Position numbers and translations under genes: made by a program. Shown here piece after piece: positions 41,998-50,657 of a stretch of 64,000 nt of DNA (position 1 is the stretch's first letter; every line of letters starts with the position of its first letter). Below the pieces are notes generated by a model that saw only the letters and a list, made by a program, of their open reading frames with translations, did not search any database and had not been told where the DNA came from. The stretch is taken from assembly GCF_020026305.1 (NCBI RefSeq), contig NZ_CP075691.1, positions 4,588,001 to 4,652,000 on the forward strand. Direction: 5' to 3'. Origin of the DNA: Streptomyces sp. 135 (GTDB lineage Bacteria > Actinomycetota > Actinomycetes > Streptomycetales > Streptomycetaceae).

Positions 41998-42828
41998 ATG
42001 ACAGAAGCCGCCGCCCTCCCGGGACAGCCCCGTGGGGGAGTACTCAGCGGTCCCGCGACCGCCCGCGCGGTCAACGTCCTGGCGCCCAACCCCTCCGCCA
42101 TGACGCTGGACGGCACCAACACCTGGATCGTCTCGGAGCCGGACTCGCCCCTCGCGGTGGTCGTCGACCCGGGCCCGCTCGACGACGCCCATCTGAGCCG
42201 CGTCATCGAGACGGCCGCGAAGGCGGGCAAGCGCGTGGCCCTGACCCTGCTGACCCACGGCCACCCCGACCACGCGGAGGGCGCCGCCCGTTTCGCCGAG
42301 CTGACCCGCACTCACGTACGCGCCCTCGACCCCGCCCTGCGGCTGGGCGAGGAGGGCCTCGCGGCCGGCGACGTGATCACCACGGGCGGCCTTGAGCTGC
42401 GCGTGGTGGCCACCCCCGGCCACACCGCGGACTCGCTCTGCTTCCATCTCCCGGCCGACCGGGCCGTCCTGACGGGCGACACCATCCTCGGCCGCGGTAC
42501 GACGATGGTGGCGCACCCTGACGGCCGCCTGGGCGACTATCTGGACTCCCTGCGCCGCCTGCGGTCGCTGGCGGTCGACGACGGCGTCCACACGGTTCTG
42601 CCGGGCCATGGGCCGGTCCTGGAGGACGCCCAGGGAGCCGTCGAGTTCTACCTGGCCCACCGGGCCAACCGCCTGGCCCAGGTCGAGACGGCCGTGGAGA
42701 ACGGTCATACGGAGGCCGCGGACGTCGTCGCGCATGTGTACGCGGACGTGGACCGCTCCTTGTGGCCGGCCGCGGAACTGTCGGTCAGGGCGCAGCTGGA
42801 CTACCTGCGCGAGCACGGCCTGATCTGA
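41998..42828 (+). CDS. Metallo-beta-lactamase fold hydrolase (LACTB2-like)
   Basis: This 276-residue protein has the full zinc-site set: THGHPDHAEG, VVATPGHTADSLCF, LTGDTILG and a late PGHGPVLEDA. The N-terminal NPSAMTLDGTNTWIV matches the LACTB2/RNase-like branch. ATG 41998 overlaps no other gene. The substrate is not known; LACTB2 is an RNA endonuclease. The end of the gene is the start of a 14-nt tandem repeat. Confidence 0.9.
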   Translation: MTEAAALPGQPRGGVLSGPATARAVNVLAPNPSAMTLDGTNTWIVSEPDSPLAVVVDPGPLDDAHLSRVIETAAKAGKRVALTLLTHGHPDHAEGAARFAELTRTHVRALDPALRLGEEGLAAGDVITTGGLELRVVATPGHTADSLCFHLPADRAVLTGDTILGRGTTMVAHPDGRLGDYLDSLRRLRSLAVDDGVHTVLPGHGPVLEDAQGAVEFYLAHRANRLAQVETAVENGHTEAADVVAHVYADVDRSLWPAAELSVRAQLDYLREHGLI

Positions 42829-42876
42829 CCGGCCCGATCTGACCGGCCCGAACTGACCAGCCCGATCTGACCGGGG
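42822..42876. repeat. 14-nt tandem repeat over the MBL stop codon
   Basis: Four units of GATCTGACCGGCCC, one with two mismatches and the last partial, start in the final codons of the MBL gene and include its TGA. Confidence 0.9.
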
Positions 42877-42918
42877 CGCGGGCCGCGGTGCCCGGTCCCG
42901 GCGGCCGGGCGGGGAACG

Positions 42919-42954
42919 CGACGGGCCCCGCCTCCGAAGAGGCGGGGCCCGTCG
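42919..42954. terminator. Bidirectional terminator between MBL and crp
   Basis: A perfect 16-bp stem (42919-42934 with 42939-42954) with a CGAA tetraloop, serving the convergent MBL and crp genes. Confidence 0.88.
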
Positions 42955-42970
42955 ACGTACGGAGTCGGCG

Positions 42971-43645
42971 TCAGCGCGACCGCTTGGCGAGGCGCTCGAC
43001 GTCCAGCAGGATCACCGCGCGCGCCTCCAGGCGCAGCCAGCCGCGGCCCGCGAAGTCCGCCAGGGCCTTGTTGACCGTCTCGCGGGAGGCGCCGACCAGC
43101 TGGGCGAGCTCTTCCTGCGTGAGGTCGTGCACGACGTGGATGCCCTCCTCGGACTGCACGCCGAAGCGGCGCGACAGGTCGAGCAGCGCGCGGGCCACGC
43201 GGCCCGGCACGTCGGAGAAGACCAGGTCGGACATCTGGTCGTTGGTCTTGCGAAGGCGCCGGGCGACGGCGCGCAGCAGCGCGGCGGCCACCTCGGGCCG
43301 GGCGTTCAGCCAGGGCTGGAGGTCGCCGTGGCCGAGGCCGAGCAGCTTCACCTCGGTGAGGGCGGAGGCCGTGGCCGTCCGCGGGCCGGGGTCGAAGAGC
43401 GACAGCTCACCGATCAGCTCACCGGGGCCGAGCACCGCGAGCATGTTCTCCCGGCCGTCGGGCGAGGTGCGGTGGAGCTTCACCTTGCCCTCGGTGACCA
43501 CATACAGGCGGTCTCCGGGGTCGCCCTCATGGAAAAGCGCATCCCCGCGTGCGAGCGTCACCTCACTCATGGAGGCGCGGAGCTCCGCGGCCTGCTCGTC
43601 ATCGAGCGCCGCGAAGAGCGGGGCGCGCCGCAGAACGTCGTCCAC
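42971..43645 (-). CDS. crp: Cyclic AMP receptor protein Crp
   Basis: This 224-residue protein is a canonical Crp. The cNMP-binding domain (residues 10-125) has GELIGELSLFDPGPRTATAS, keeping the Gly-Glu and Arg-Thr contacts. The HTH (residues 165-210) is LTQEELAQLVGASRETVNKA with the recognition helix typical of Crp. The start is GTG 43645 with AAGGAG 8 nt upstream. In S. coelicolor Crp controls germination, growth and antibiotic production. A consensus Crp site lies 66 nt upstream, consistent with autoregulation. Confidence 0.95.
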   Translation of the reverse strand: MDDVLRRAPLFAALDDEQAAELRASMSEVTLARGDALFHEGDPGDRLYVVTEGKVKLHRTSPDGRENMLAVLGPGELIGELSLFDPGPRTATASALTEVKLLGLGHGDLQPWLNARPEVAAALLRAVARRLRKTNDQMSDLVFSDVPGRVARALLDLSRRFGVQSEEGIHVVHDLTQEELAQLVGASRETVNKALADFAGRGWLRLEARAVILLDVERLAKRSR

Positions 43646-43710
43646 GAGTTCTCTCCTTGTCGACCTGCATCAGGGGACCGTGTTCCCCATTTTGCCGGAC
43701 GGTCCAAACA

Positions 43711-43724
43711 GTGTGATCAGTCAC
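43711..43724. promoter_or_regulatory. Predicted Crp box between crp and nth
   Basis: GTGTGATCAGTCAC fits the reported S. coelicolor Crp consensus GTG-N6-GNCAC exactly and contains the TGTGA/TCACA inverted pair. It is 66 nt upstream of the crp GTG in the region shared with nth. Confidence 0.7.
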
Positions 43725-44098
43725 AAGTCTGCCGCACCGGCGCGGCGTGCTGTGGGGGAGGGGGCCAATTGGGGGCCGATCTCCGGGGTCAGGGTCGGAT
43801 GTCAGTGGGGGGCTCTAGGCTGGCCGGGTGTCCAAAAAGCCGGTGAGAGCACAGGCCGAGGGGGCCGAGAAGGTGGCCGCACCCCGCGATTCCGCTGTGG
43901 GCGAACAGCCGTCCGGAGAGTCGGACAATCCGACAATTCGGGCGGGTGTGGTGCGTTCGAAGGACACATCGCCGTCGGCGGAGGGCGCACGGTCGTCGAC
44001 GATGGGGGTAGGGGCGATGAGGGAACCGTCCCCACGGCCCCCCCGAGAAGCGACCGGCCCCCGCGCGGCGACCGACCTCCCCGAAGAAGGCACCCCCA

Positions 44099-44983
44099 GT
44101 GACGAAGAAGACGCAGGCCGCGGCCGCCTCCGCGAAGAAGGCCGCCAAAGCGCCAGCGAAGAAGGCCGCCGAAGCTCCCGCGAAGAAGGCCGCTGAGGCT
44201 CCCGCCAAGAAGGCCGTGCCCGAGTCCCGCACCGCGCTCGTCCGCCGCGCCCGGCGGATCAACCGCGAGCTCGCCGAGGTGTATTCGTACGCCCACCCCG
44301 AGCTGGACTTCGAGAACCCCTTCGAGCTGCTGGTCGCCACGGTGCTGTCCGCGCAGACCACCGACCTGAGGGTGAACCAGACGACGCCGCGTCTGTTCGC
44401 CAAGTACCCGACCCCGGAGGACCTGGCCGCGGCCGTCCCCGAGGAGGTCGAGGAGCTGATCAGGCCCACCGGGTTCTTCCGCGCCAAGACGAAGTCGATC
44501 ATGGGCCTGGCGAAGGCCCTGCGGGACGACTTCGGGGGCGAGGTGCCGGGGCGCCTCGACGACCTGGTCAAGCTGCCCGGCGTGGGCCGCAAGACCGCGT
44601 TCGTCGTTTTGGGCAATGCGTTCGGCGTCCCCGGCCTCACTGTGGACACCCACTTCGGCCGACTCGTACGCCGCTGGAAGTGGACCGAGGAGACGGACCC
44701 GGAGAAGGTCGAGGCCGCCGTGGCCTCGCTCTTCCCGAAGAGCGAGTGGACGATGCTCTCGCACCGCGTCATCTTCCACGGCCGCCGCATCTGCCACTCC
44801 CGCAAGCCCGCCTGCGGCGCCTGCCCGATCGCCCCGCTCTGCCCGTCGTACGGAGAGGGCGAGACCGACCCGGAGAAGGCGAAGAAGCTCTTGAAGTACG
44901 AGATGGGCGGATTCCCCGGCCAGCGGCTCAAGCCCCCGGCGGACTACCCCGGAAAGCCCGCGCCGCCGCTGACGGCGGGGTGA
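44099..44983 (+). CDS. nth: Endonuclease III
   Basis: This 294-residue DNA glycosylase/AP lyase has the helix-hairpin-helix LPGVGRKTAFVVLGNAFG with catalytic Lys, the catalytic Asp in TVDTHFGRL, and the C-terminal 4Fe-4S motif C-x6-C-x2-C-x5-C (CHSRKPACGACPIAPLC). It removes oxidised pyrimidines. The N-terminal 45 residues are an Ala/Lys-rich repeat (AKKAAEAPAKKAAEAPAKK), histone-H1-like, likely to bind DNA non-specifically. The start is GTG 44099. A frame upstream (from 43828) is open but in another reading frame, so it is not part of this gene. Confidence 0.94.
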   Translation: MTKKTQAAAASAKKAAKAPAKKAAEAPAKKAAEAPAKKAVPESRTALVRRARRINRELAEVYSYAHPELDFENPFELLVATVLSAQTTDLRVNQTTPRLFAKYPTPEDLAAAVPEEVEELIRPTGFFRAKTKSIMGLAKALRDDFGGEVPGRLDDLVKLPGVGRKTAFVVLGNAFGVPGLTVDTHFGRLVRRWKWTEETDPEKVEAAVASLFPKSEWTMLSHRVIFHGRRICHSRKPACGACPIAPLCPSYGEGETDPEKAKKLLKYEMGGFPGQRLKPPADYPGKPAPPLTAG

Positions 44984-45048
44984 ATGCGCGGCGGGGTGGA
45001 ACGAACCCAGGGGCGAAGAGCGTTGACGAGAGACGGACGGGGGTGCCG

Positions 45049-45837
45049 ATGACGCACGCGAGCGAGACGACGAACGCCACGGACGACGACAGCGGGTTCA
45101 AGACTGCGGGCAAGGACCACGGCAACGGCAACGGCAATGACAGCGGCAGCGGCAGAGGCGAGGATGGCACCAGCCACCTCCTCAGCACCGACTCCCTGCC
45201 CTCCTGGCTGACTCCCGTCGCCCGCGCCGCCCGGACCGTCCAGCCGCTCCAGCTGAGCCGCTTCCTGCCCCCGGAGAGCGGCGCCGGCCGCCAGTCCGCC
45301 GTCCTCGTCCTCTTCGGAGAGGGCGAGCGTGGCCCCGAGCTGCTCCTGATGGAGCGCGCCGGCTCCCTCCGCTCCCACGCCGGGCAGCCCTCCTTCCCCG
45401 GCGGCTCCCTCGACCCCGAGGACGGCGACCCGCGCACCGACGGCCCCCTCCACGCCGCCCTGCGCGAGGCCGAGGAGGAGACGGGCCTCGACCCCCGGGG
45501 CGTCCAGCTCTTCGCCGTACTGCCGCGCCTGTTCATTCCCGTGAGCGATTTCGTCGTGACGCCCGTGCTCGGCTGGTGGCGCGAACCAAGCCCGGTCGGC
45601 GTCGTCGATCCGAACGAGACCGCCCGCGTCTTCACGGTGCCCGTGGCCGATCTCACGGACCCGGCGAACCGCGTGACGGCGATCCACCCGAGCGGTCACC
45701 GCGGGCCCGCGTTCCTCGTCGAGTCCGCTCTGGTCTGGGGTTTCACCGCGGGCGTGATCGATAGAATTCTGCACTTCGCGGGCTGGGAGCGCCCCTGGGA
45801 CCGCAGTAAGCAGGTCCCGCTCGACTGGCGCGCATGA
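45049..45837 (+). CDS. NUDIX hydrolase (CoA pyrophosphatase-like)
   Basis: This protein of about 262 residues has the NUDIX box in GGSLDPEDGDPRTDGPLH then AALREAEEETGLDPRGVQLF, with the REx2EE core present. The preceding SHAGQPSFPGG motif is the marker of the CoA/NUDT7-NUDT8 type, which hydrolyses CoA. The first 40 residues are Asn/Gly/Asp-rich and disordered. ATG 45049 is chosen. A GTG at 44980, overlapping the nth stop, would give a longer N-terminus. Confidence 0.9.
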   Translation: MTHASETTNATDDDSGFKTAGKDHGNGNGNDSGSGRGEDGTSHLLSTDSLPSWLTPVARAARTVQPLQLSRFLPPESGAGRQSAVLVLFGEGERGPELLLMERAGSLRSHAGQPSFPGGSLDPEDGDPRTDGPLHAALREAEEETGLDPRGVQLFAVLPRLFIPVSDFVVTPVLGWWREPSPVGVVDPNETARVFTVPVADLTDPANRVTAIHPSGHRGPAFLVESALVWGFTAGVIDRILHFAGWERPWDRSKQVPLDWRA

Positions 45838-45886
45838 CAAGGTTGCAGCGAAGTGGCGACCGCGATGCGAGGCGAGGATTGAATCG

Positions 45887-47092
45887 GTGAACGTGCTGGA
45901 CGTCCTGCTGCTGCTCGCCGCGGTGTGGTTCGCGATCGTGGGCTACCGCCAGGGCTTTGTGGTCGGCATCCTCTCGGTGATCGGCTTCCTCGGCGGCGGT
46001 CTCGTCGCCGTCTACCTGCTGCCGGTCATCTGGGACGCCCTGACGGACGACGACGCGGCACAGGTGAGTACGACCGCCGCGGTGGTCGCCGTCGTCATCG
46101 TGATCGTCTGCGCCTCGATCGGCCAGGCCTTCACCACCCACCTCGGCAACAAGCTGCGCAGACACATCACCTGGCAGCCCGCCCGCGCCCTGGACGCGAC
46201 GGGCGGCGCGCTGGTGAACGTGGTGGCGATGCTCCTGGTCGCCTGGATGATCGGCTCCCTCCTCGCCAGGACGACGATGCCCACGGTCGGCAAGGAGGTG
46301 CGCAACTCCAAGGTGCTCCTCGGCGTCTCGCGCGCCCTGCCGACCGATGCCGACACGTGGTTCGACGACTTCTCCTCCGTCCTCGCGCAGAACGGCTTCC
46401 CGCAGGTGTTCAGCCCGTTCTCGAACGAGCCGATCACGGAGGTCCAGCCCCCCGACCCCAAGCTGGCCAAGAGCAAGGTCGCCACGACCGCCAAGCGCTC
46501 CATCGTGAAGGTCCGCGGTGAGGCGCGCAGCTGCGGCAAGGTCCTCGAAGGCACCGGCTTCGTCTTCGCCGACCGCCGCGTGATGACGAACGCGCACGTG
46601 GTCGGCGGCGTGGACGAGCCGACCGTCCAGATAGGCGATCAGAGCCAGGTGTACGACGCGAAGGTCGTCCTCTACGACTGGGAGCGGGACATCGCCGTAC
46701 TGGACGTGCCCACGCTGAAGGCGCCGGCGCTCCAGTTCACGTCCAAGGACGCGGCCGGCGGCGACGGCGCCATCGTCGCGGGCTTCCCCGAGGACGGGCC
46801 CTACGACGTCCGCCCCGCGCGCGTGCGCGGCCGCATCTCGGCCAAGGGACCCGACATCTACCACCGGGGCACCGTGCGCCGCGACGTCTACTCGCTCTAC
46901 GCGACGGTCCGCCAGGGCAACTCCGGCGGCCCCCTGCTCACGCCCGACGGCAAGGTCTACGGCGTGGTCTTCGCCAAGTCCCTCGACGACCCCGACACCG
47001 GTTACGCCCTGACGGTCGACGAGGTGCGCGGGGACATCGAGCGCGGCCGCACCGCCAGCCAAGAGGTCGACAGCCAGGGCTGCGCGCTCTAG
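45887..47092 (+). CDS. MarP-like membrane serine protease (CvpA + trypsin-like)
   Basis: This 401-residue protein has four N-terminal TM helices in a CvpA/colicin-V-production domain (residues 1-135) and a C-terminal trypsin-like domain (residues 195-390). The catalytic triad is visible: His in MTNAHVVGG, Asp in WERDIAVLDV and Ser in VRQGNSGGPLL. MarP in Mycobacterium protects against acid by activating a wall hydrolase. Two cysteines flank the protease domain (SCGKVLEG and SQGCAL). The start is GTG 45887 with GAGG 10 nt upstream. Confidence 0.93.
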   Translation: MNVLDVLLLLAAVWFAIVGYRQGFVVGILSVIGFLGGGLVAVYLLPVIWDALTDDDAAQVSTTAAVVAVVIVIVCASIGQAFTTHLGNKLRRHITWQPARALDATGGALVNVVAMLLVAWMIGSLLARTTMPTVGKEVRNSKVLLGVSRALPTDADTWFDDFSSVLAQNGFPQVFSPFSNEPITEVQPPDPKLAKSKVATTAKRSIVKVRGEARSCGKVLEGTGFVFADRRVMTNAHVVGGVDEPTVQIGDQSQVYDAKVVLYDWERDIAVLDVPTLKAPALQFTSKDAAGGDGAIVAGFPEDGPYDVRPARVRGRISAKGPDIYHRGTVRRDVYSLYATVRQGNSGGPLLTPDGKVYGVVFAKSLDDPDTGYALTVDEVRGDIERGRTASQEVDSQGCAL

Positions 47093-47148
47093 GGAACCGG
47101 CTTCCAGGGAGGCGTCTTCCAGGAAGCCGTGGGCAGTGGGCCGGGGGG

Positions 47149-47337
47149 TCAGTCGCGCGTATGCCGCAGCCGCGCGGAGACCCAGCGGGCCCTGCGGCGG
47201 AGAATGCGGGGAATGCCCATGCCTTGAGGGGGGCCGTGGCGGCCCGGATTCTGTGCCCCGCCCCTCTTCTGGCTGTTCAGCGCTGCGGCCGAGCGGCGAT
47301 TGCGTGCTACGTCACTGTAGTCGTGCGTCCAGCCCAT
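47149..47337 (-). CDS. Possible small basic protein
   Basis: A 62-residue frame from ATG 47337 has MGWTHDYSDVARNRRSAAAL at the N-terminus and a very basic C-terminus. It has no membrane segment. There is only a weak CGGGG upstream sequence. The frame fills most of the gap between the MarP-like and alpha/beta-hydrolase genes. It is reported because the gap is otherwise empty and the frame ends cleanly, but it could be noise. Confidence 0.4.
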   Translation of the reverse strand: MGWTHDYSDVARNRRSAAALNSQKRGGAQNPGRHGPPQGMGIPRILRRRARWVSARLRHTRD

Positions 47338-47448
47338 ACCCCGACGTGTGCCCGTGCCTCATGGTCGGTAACCGTGCGCAGGGAACCCAATTGGCCTATG
47401 CGCCGGGCAATTGGCGTTCGTAGGACATGTGTTCGTGTGCGGTCCGGC

Positions 47449-48444
47449 TCAGCGGTCGGGCTCGGGGTCCTTCAGCCAGTTCACCAGCTCCGTGGAGAAC
47501 GCCACCGGGTCCTCCTCGTGCGGGAAGTGCCCGAGCCCGTCGAACAGCCGCCAGCGGTACGGCGCTTCGACGTACTCACCGGACCCCGCCGCGCTCCTCG
47601 TACGCATCACCGGATCGAGCGAACCGTGCAGATGCAGCGTCGGCACCCGCACCGGCCGCTTCATGCGGCGGTTGAACTGGATGCCGTCGGGCCGTGCCAT
47701 CGACCGCACCATCCATCGGTACGGCTCGATCGAGCAGTGCGCCGTCGACGGGATGCACATGGCACGCTGATACGTCTCCACCGCCTCGTCCTCCGGCAGG
47801 CGGGGCCCCGACCAGTCCCGGACCAGACGCCCCACCAGGGCGCCGTCGTCGGCGACCAGTTGACGCTCCGGCAGCCACGGCCGCTGGAAGCCCCACACGT
47901 AGGACCCCGCGGCGGTCTGCTTCCTGTCGGAGAGCATGGCCGAGCGCCAGCGGCGTGGATGCGGCATCGAGGAGACCGCGAGGCGGCGCACCAGCTTGGG
48001 GCGCATCACGGCCGCCGTCCACGCGAGGTAGCCGCCGAGATCGTGCCCGACGAGCGCGGCGTCCGGCTCGCCGAGCGAGCGCACGACGCCGGTGATGTCG
48101 AGCGCGAGGTTCGCCGGGTCGTAACCGCGCGGGGTGCGGTCGCTGCCGCCCACGCCCCGCAGGTCCATCGCGACGGCCCGGAAGCCCGCGTCGGCGAGCG
48201 CCACCATCTGGTGCCGCCACGCCCACCAGAACTGGGGGAAGCCGTGCAGGAGCAGGACCAGCGGCCCGTCACCCATTTCGGCGATGTGGAACCGCGCGCC
48301 GTTGGCGGCCACGTCCCGGTGGGTCCAGGGTCCTTCGATGCGTACGGCAGATGCCGGTTGCGCCGAATGGGCGGTGGCGCCGAGCGTGGGGCCGTACTGG
48401 GTGGCGCCGGTGCGGGCGTGGTCCTGATGGGCGGGGTCCGTCAT
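47449..48444 (-). CDS. Alpha/beta hydrolase (epoxide-hydrolase-like)
   Basis: This 331-residue protein has the oxyanion-hole motif LLLHGFPQFWWAWRHQM, the nucleophile elbow LVGHDLGGYLAW (Asp nucleophile, as in epoxide hydrolases and dehalogenases) and a late His in DGLGHFPHEEDPVAF. The Asp nucleophile points to epoxide hydrolase over esterase activity. ATG 48444 overlaps the end of the holin-like gene as ATGA, so the two are co-transcribed. Confidence 0.9.
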   Translation of the reverse strand: MTDPAHQDHARTGATQYGPTLGATAHSAQPASAVRIEGPWTHRDVAANGARFHIAEMGDGPLVLLLHGFPQFWWAWRHQMVALADAGFRAVAMDLRGVGGSDRTPRGYDPANLALDITGVVRSLGEPDAALVGHDLGGYLAWTAAVMRPKLVRRLAVSSMPHPRRWRSAMLSDRKQTAAGSYVWGFQRPWLPERQLVADDGALVGRLVRDWSGPRLPEDEAVETYQRAMCIPSTAHCSIEPYRWMVRSMARPDGIQFNRRMKRPVRVPTLHLHGSLDPVMRTRSAAGSGEYVEAPYRWRLFDGLGHFPHEEDPVAFSTELVNWLKDPEPDR

Positions 48445-48938
48445 GAGGACGAGCGTGCCACAGTGGCCCCCGTCTCACCGACTCGGACGTCCAGGGTGGC
48501 GGCCGGGCTCACCGCACGGGGATGCGGTTTGACGTTTCCCAGTACGGCAGCCGTCTCTTTGGCCGAAGCGGCGACCTTCTGCGGGCCCTTGCCCTTCTTG
48601 GCCTTCTTGGCGAAGACGACGCCGATCAGCGCGAGCACCCCGGCCACCAGGACGTTGGCGGCGAAGGACAGCAGGAAGCAGACCGCGAGGTTCCAGCCGC
48701 TCCAGGTGCGGATGCCGTACGCGAGGGCGAAGCTCAGCATCGGCAGCGAGAAGATGAGGACCGTGCCGGCCGCGGCGAACGCGCCACCGCCGATCGCGCC
48801 GCGCTTGACGTCCTGTCGCAGCTGGGCCTTGGCCAGTGCGATCTCGTCGTGCACCAGCGCGGACATCTCGCCGGTCGCCGTGGCGACCAGCTGGCCGAGG
48901 CTGCGCTCGGCGCCGACGTGACCGTCGGGTGAACTCAT
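48441..48938 (-). CDS. Phage-holin-family (DUF1469/Holin-X-like) membrane protein
   Basis: This 165-residue protein has LGQLVATATGEMSALVHDEI, an amphipathic helix, then two TM helices (GAFAAAGTVLIFSLPMLSFA and LLSFAANVLVAGVLALIG) and a cytoplasmic tail. This is the actinobacterial holin-X/Phage_holin_3_6 family, which is chromosomal and not a lysis protein in most cases. The ribosome binding site GGGGAG lies 6 nt before ATG 48938. No other phage genes are nearby. Confidence 0.88.
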   Translation of the reverse strand: MSSPDGHVGAERSLGQLVATATGEMSALVHDEIALAKAQLRQDVKRGAIGGGAFAAAGTVLIFSLPMLSFALAYGIRTWSGWNLAVCFLLSFAANVLVAGVLALIGVVFAKKAKKGKGPQKVAASAKETAAVLGNVKPHPRAVSPAATLDVRVGETGATVARSSS

Positions 48939-49013
48939 CGCGTTCTCCCCTTTTTCTCTTCTGGTCTCTTCTGAGTCATGTCTGCTCAGACTTCTGAGAT
49001 ATGTCTGCTCAGA

Positions 49014-50414
49014 TCATGCCGGACCATTGCCATCCTCGCGTTCCCCGCCCGACACTTCGGCAAGCCTGCGGTGTTCCGCGGCCTTCTTCTCGTAGATGGC
49101 GGCCATTCGGCGGTGGTACTCCGGGTCATCCAGCTCGTAGATGTCCGGTACGCCGCTGAGGTCCTCGTCGCGCTCCTCGTCCTCCCACAGCTTGCGGTAC
49201 TTGGCGTTCCGTACCTTCAGCAGGATTCCGGAGAGCACGGCCGCGATGAGCGAGCCGGTGAGTACGGCGGCCTTGATCTCGTCGGTGAGCAGGGGGTCCT
49301 CGGTGAACGCCAGTTCGCCGATCAGCAGCGACACCGTGAAGCCGATGCCGGCCAGTGACGCGACGGCGAAGACATCGGGCCAGGCCAGGTCGTCGTTGAG
49401 CTCCGCCTTGGTGAAGCGGGCCGCGAGCCAGGTCCCGCCGAAGATGCCGACCGCCTTGCCGACCACGAGACCGAGGACCACGCCGAGCGTCTCCGGCTGG
49501 GTGAATACGTCGCCGAGCGCGCCGCCCGCGACGGAGACACCGGCGCTGAACAGGGCGAACAGCGGCACGGCCAGGCCCGCGGAGAGGGGGCGTACGAGAT
49601 GTTCGATGTGCTCGCCGGGGGAGTGCTGCTCGCTCTCGTCCTCCTTGTGGCAGCGCAGCATCAGGCCCATGGCGACGCCCGCGATGGTGGCGTGGATGCC
49701 GCTGTTGTACATCAGGCCCCAGATGGCGAGCGCCAGCGGCACGTAGATGTACCAGCCGCGCACCCGCTTCCTGAGCAGCAGCCAGAAGACGGCGAGGCCG
49801 AGGACGGCGCCGCCGAGCGCGGGGAAGTTGAGGTCGCTGGTGAAGAAGACGGCGATGATCAGGATCGCGAAGAGGTCGTCGACGACCGCGAGCGTGAGCA
49901 GGAAGGCCCTCAGCGCGGACGGCAACGACGTGCCTATGACGGCGAGCACCGCGAGCGCGAAGGCGATGTCGGTGGCGGTCGGCACGGCCCAGCCCGCCAT
50001 CGAGCCGCCGCCGAAGGCGTTGGTCAGGACGTAGACGAGCGCGGGCGCCGCCATGCCGCAGAGCGCGGCGATGACGGGCAGCGCGGCGGCCTTGGGATCG
50101 CGCAGGTCACCGGCGACCAGCTCGCGCTTGAGTTCGATGCCCGCCACGAAGAAGAAGACGGCGAGCAGGCCGTCGGCCGCCCAGTGCTGGATGGAGAGGT
50201 CGAGTCCGAGCGAGGAGGGCCCGAGGTGGAAACCACGAACCGACTCGTACGAGCCCCCGGCCGTGTTCGCCCAGATCAGCGCGGTGACGGCGGCGACGAG
50301 CAGCAGGACTCCGCCGACCGTCTCGGTACGCAGGGCGTTGGCGACGAAGTTCCGCTCGGGCAGCGAGAGGCGGCCGAGAACCTTGCGGCTGGGGCGGGGG
50401 GCGGGCGCGGTCAC
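49014..50414 (-). CDS. nhaA: Na+/H+ antiporter NhaA
   Basis: This protein of about 466 residues has 12 TM helices and the NhaA transport-site motifs: LAVFFFVAGIELKRELVAGD, AVPTATDIAFALAVLAVIG with the paired Asp region, and LAVVDDLFAILIIAVFF (the double Asp that binds Na+). The C-terminal 70 residues form a charged cytoplasmic tail. The start is GTG 50414 with GGAGG 9 nt upstream; the longer frame to 50507 has no such site. It exports Na+ for pH and salt balance. Confidence 0.94.
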   Translation of the reverse strand: MTAPAPRPSRKVLGRLSLPERNFVANALRTETVGGVLLLVAAVTALIWANTAGGSYESVRGFHLGPSSLGLDLSIQHWAADGLLAVFFFVAGIELKRELVAGDLRDPKAAALPVIAALCGMAAPALVYVLTNAFGGGSMAGWAVPTATDIAFALAVLAVIGTSLPSALRAFLLTLAVVDDLFAILIIAVFFTSDLNFPALGGAVLGLAVFWLLLRKRVRGWYIYVPLALAIWGLMYNSGIHATIAGVAMGLMLRCHKEDESEQHSPGEHIEHLVRPLSAGLAVPLFALFSAGVSVAGGALGDVFTQPETLGVVLGLVVGKAVGIFGGTWLAARFTKAELNDDLAWPDVFAVASLAGIGFTVSLLIGELAFTEDPLLTDEIKAAVLTGSLIAAVLSGILLKVRNAKYRKLWEDEERDEDLSGVPDIYELDDPEYHRRMAAIYEKKAAEHRRLAEVSGGEREDGNGPA

Positions 50415-50602
50415 GTGAGTCGACCTCCGGTCGGTAGGCAGGGCTGAGCACTTGCCGACCAGACTTCCCGGCGCACCTAGGTACTTCTCTTCGCGATGTC
50501 GCGGCACATCTCATCACGACTTCTTGGCGCGATGTTGACGTGATCCTTAGCTTACCTAACGCACACCTGGACGTATCCGGCGTTCTTCACTTTATGCACA
50601 AA

Positions 50603-50633
50603 GAAGGCACCCGGCGCGCTGCCGGGTGCCTTC
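50603..50633 (-). terminator. Terminator after acetyl-CoA synthetase
   Basis: A perfect 13-bp stem (50603-50615 with 50621-50633), 5-nt loop, followed on the minus strand by a T-rich run. It is 25 nt beyond the acs stop. Confidence 0.85.
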
Positions 50634-50657
50634 TCGCGTACGTCAGCCTGGGCGGCC

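Noticed and set aside
42971..43645. Crp as part of the cyclase defence locus
   Set aside because: It is 18 kb away in conserved core DNA and is the housekeeping Crp; only the Crp-like gene at 17866 is a neighbour.
43828..44196. Plus-strand frame upstream of and overlapping nth
   Set aside because: It overlaps nth in a different frame, is low complexity in its second half and has no ribosome binding site.
47449..48444. Haloalkane dehalogenase
   Set aside because: The Asp nucleophile fits, but the halide-binding pattern could not be confirmed; the epoxide-hydrolase-like call is safer.
48441..48938. Holin-family gene as evidence of a prophage
   Set aside because: This actinobacterial holin-X family is chromosomal, and no other phage genes are present.
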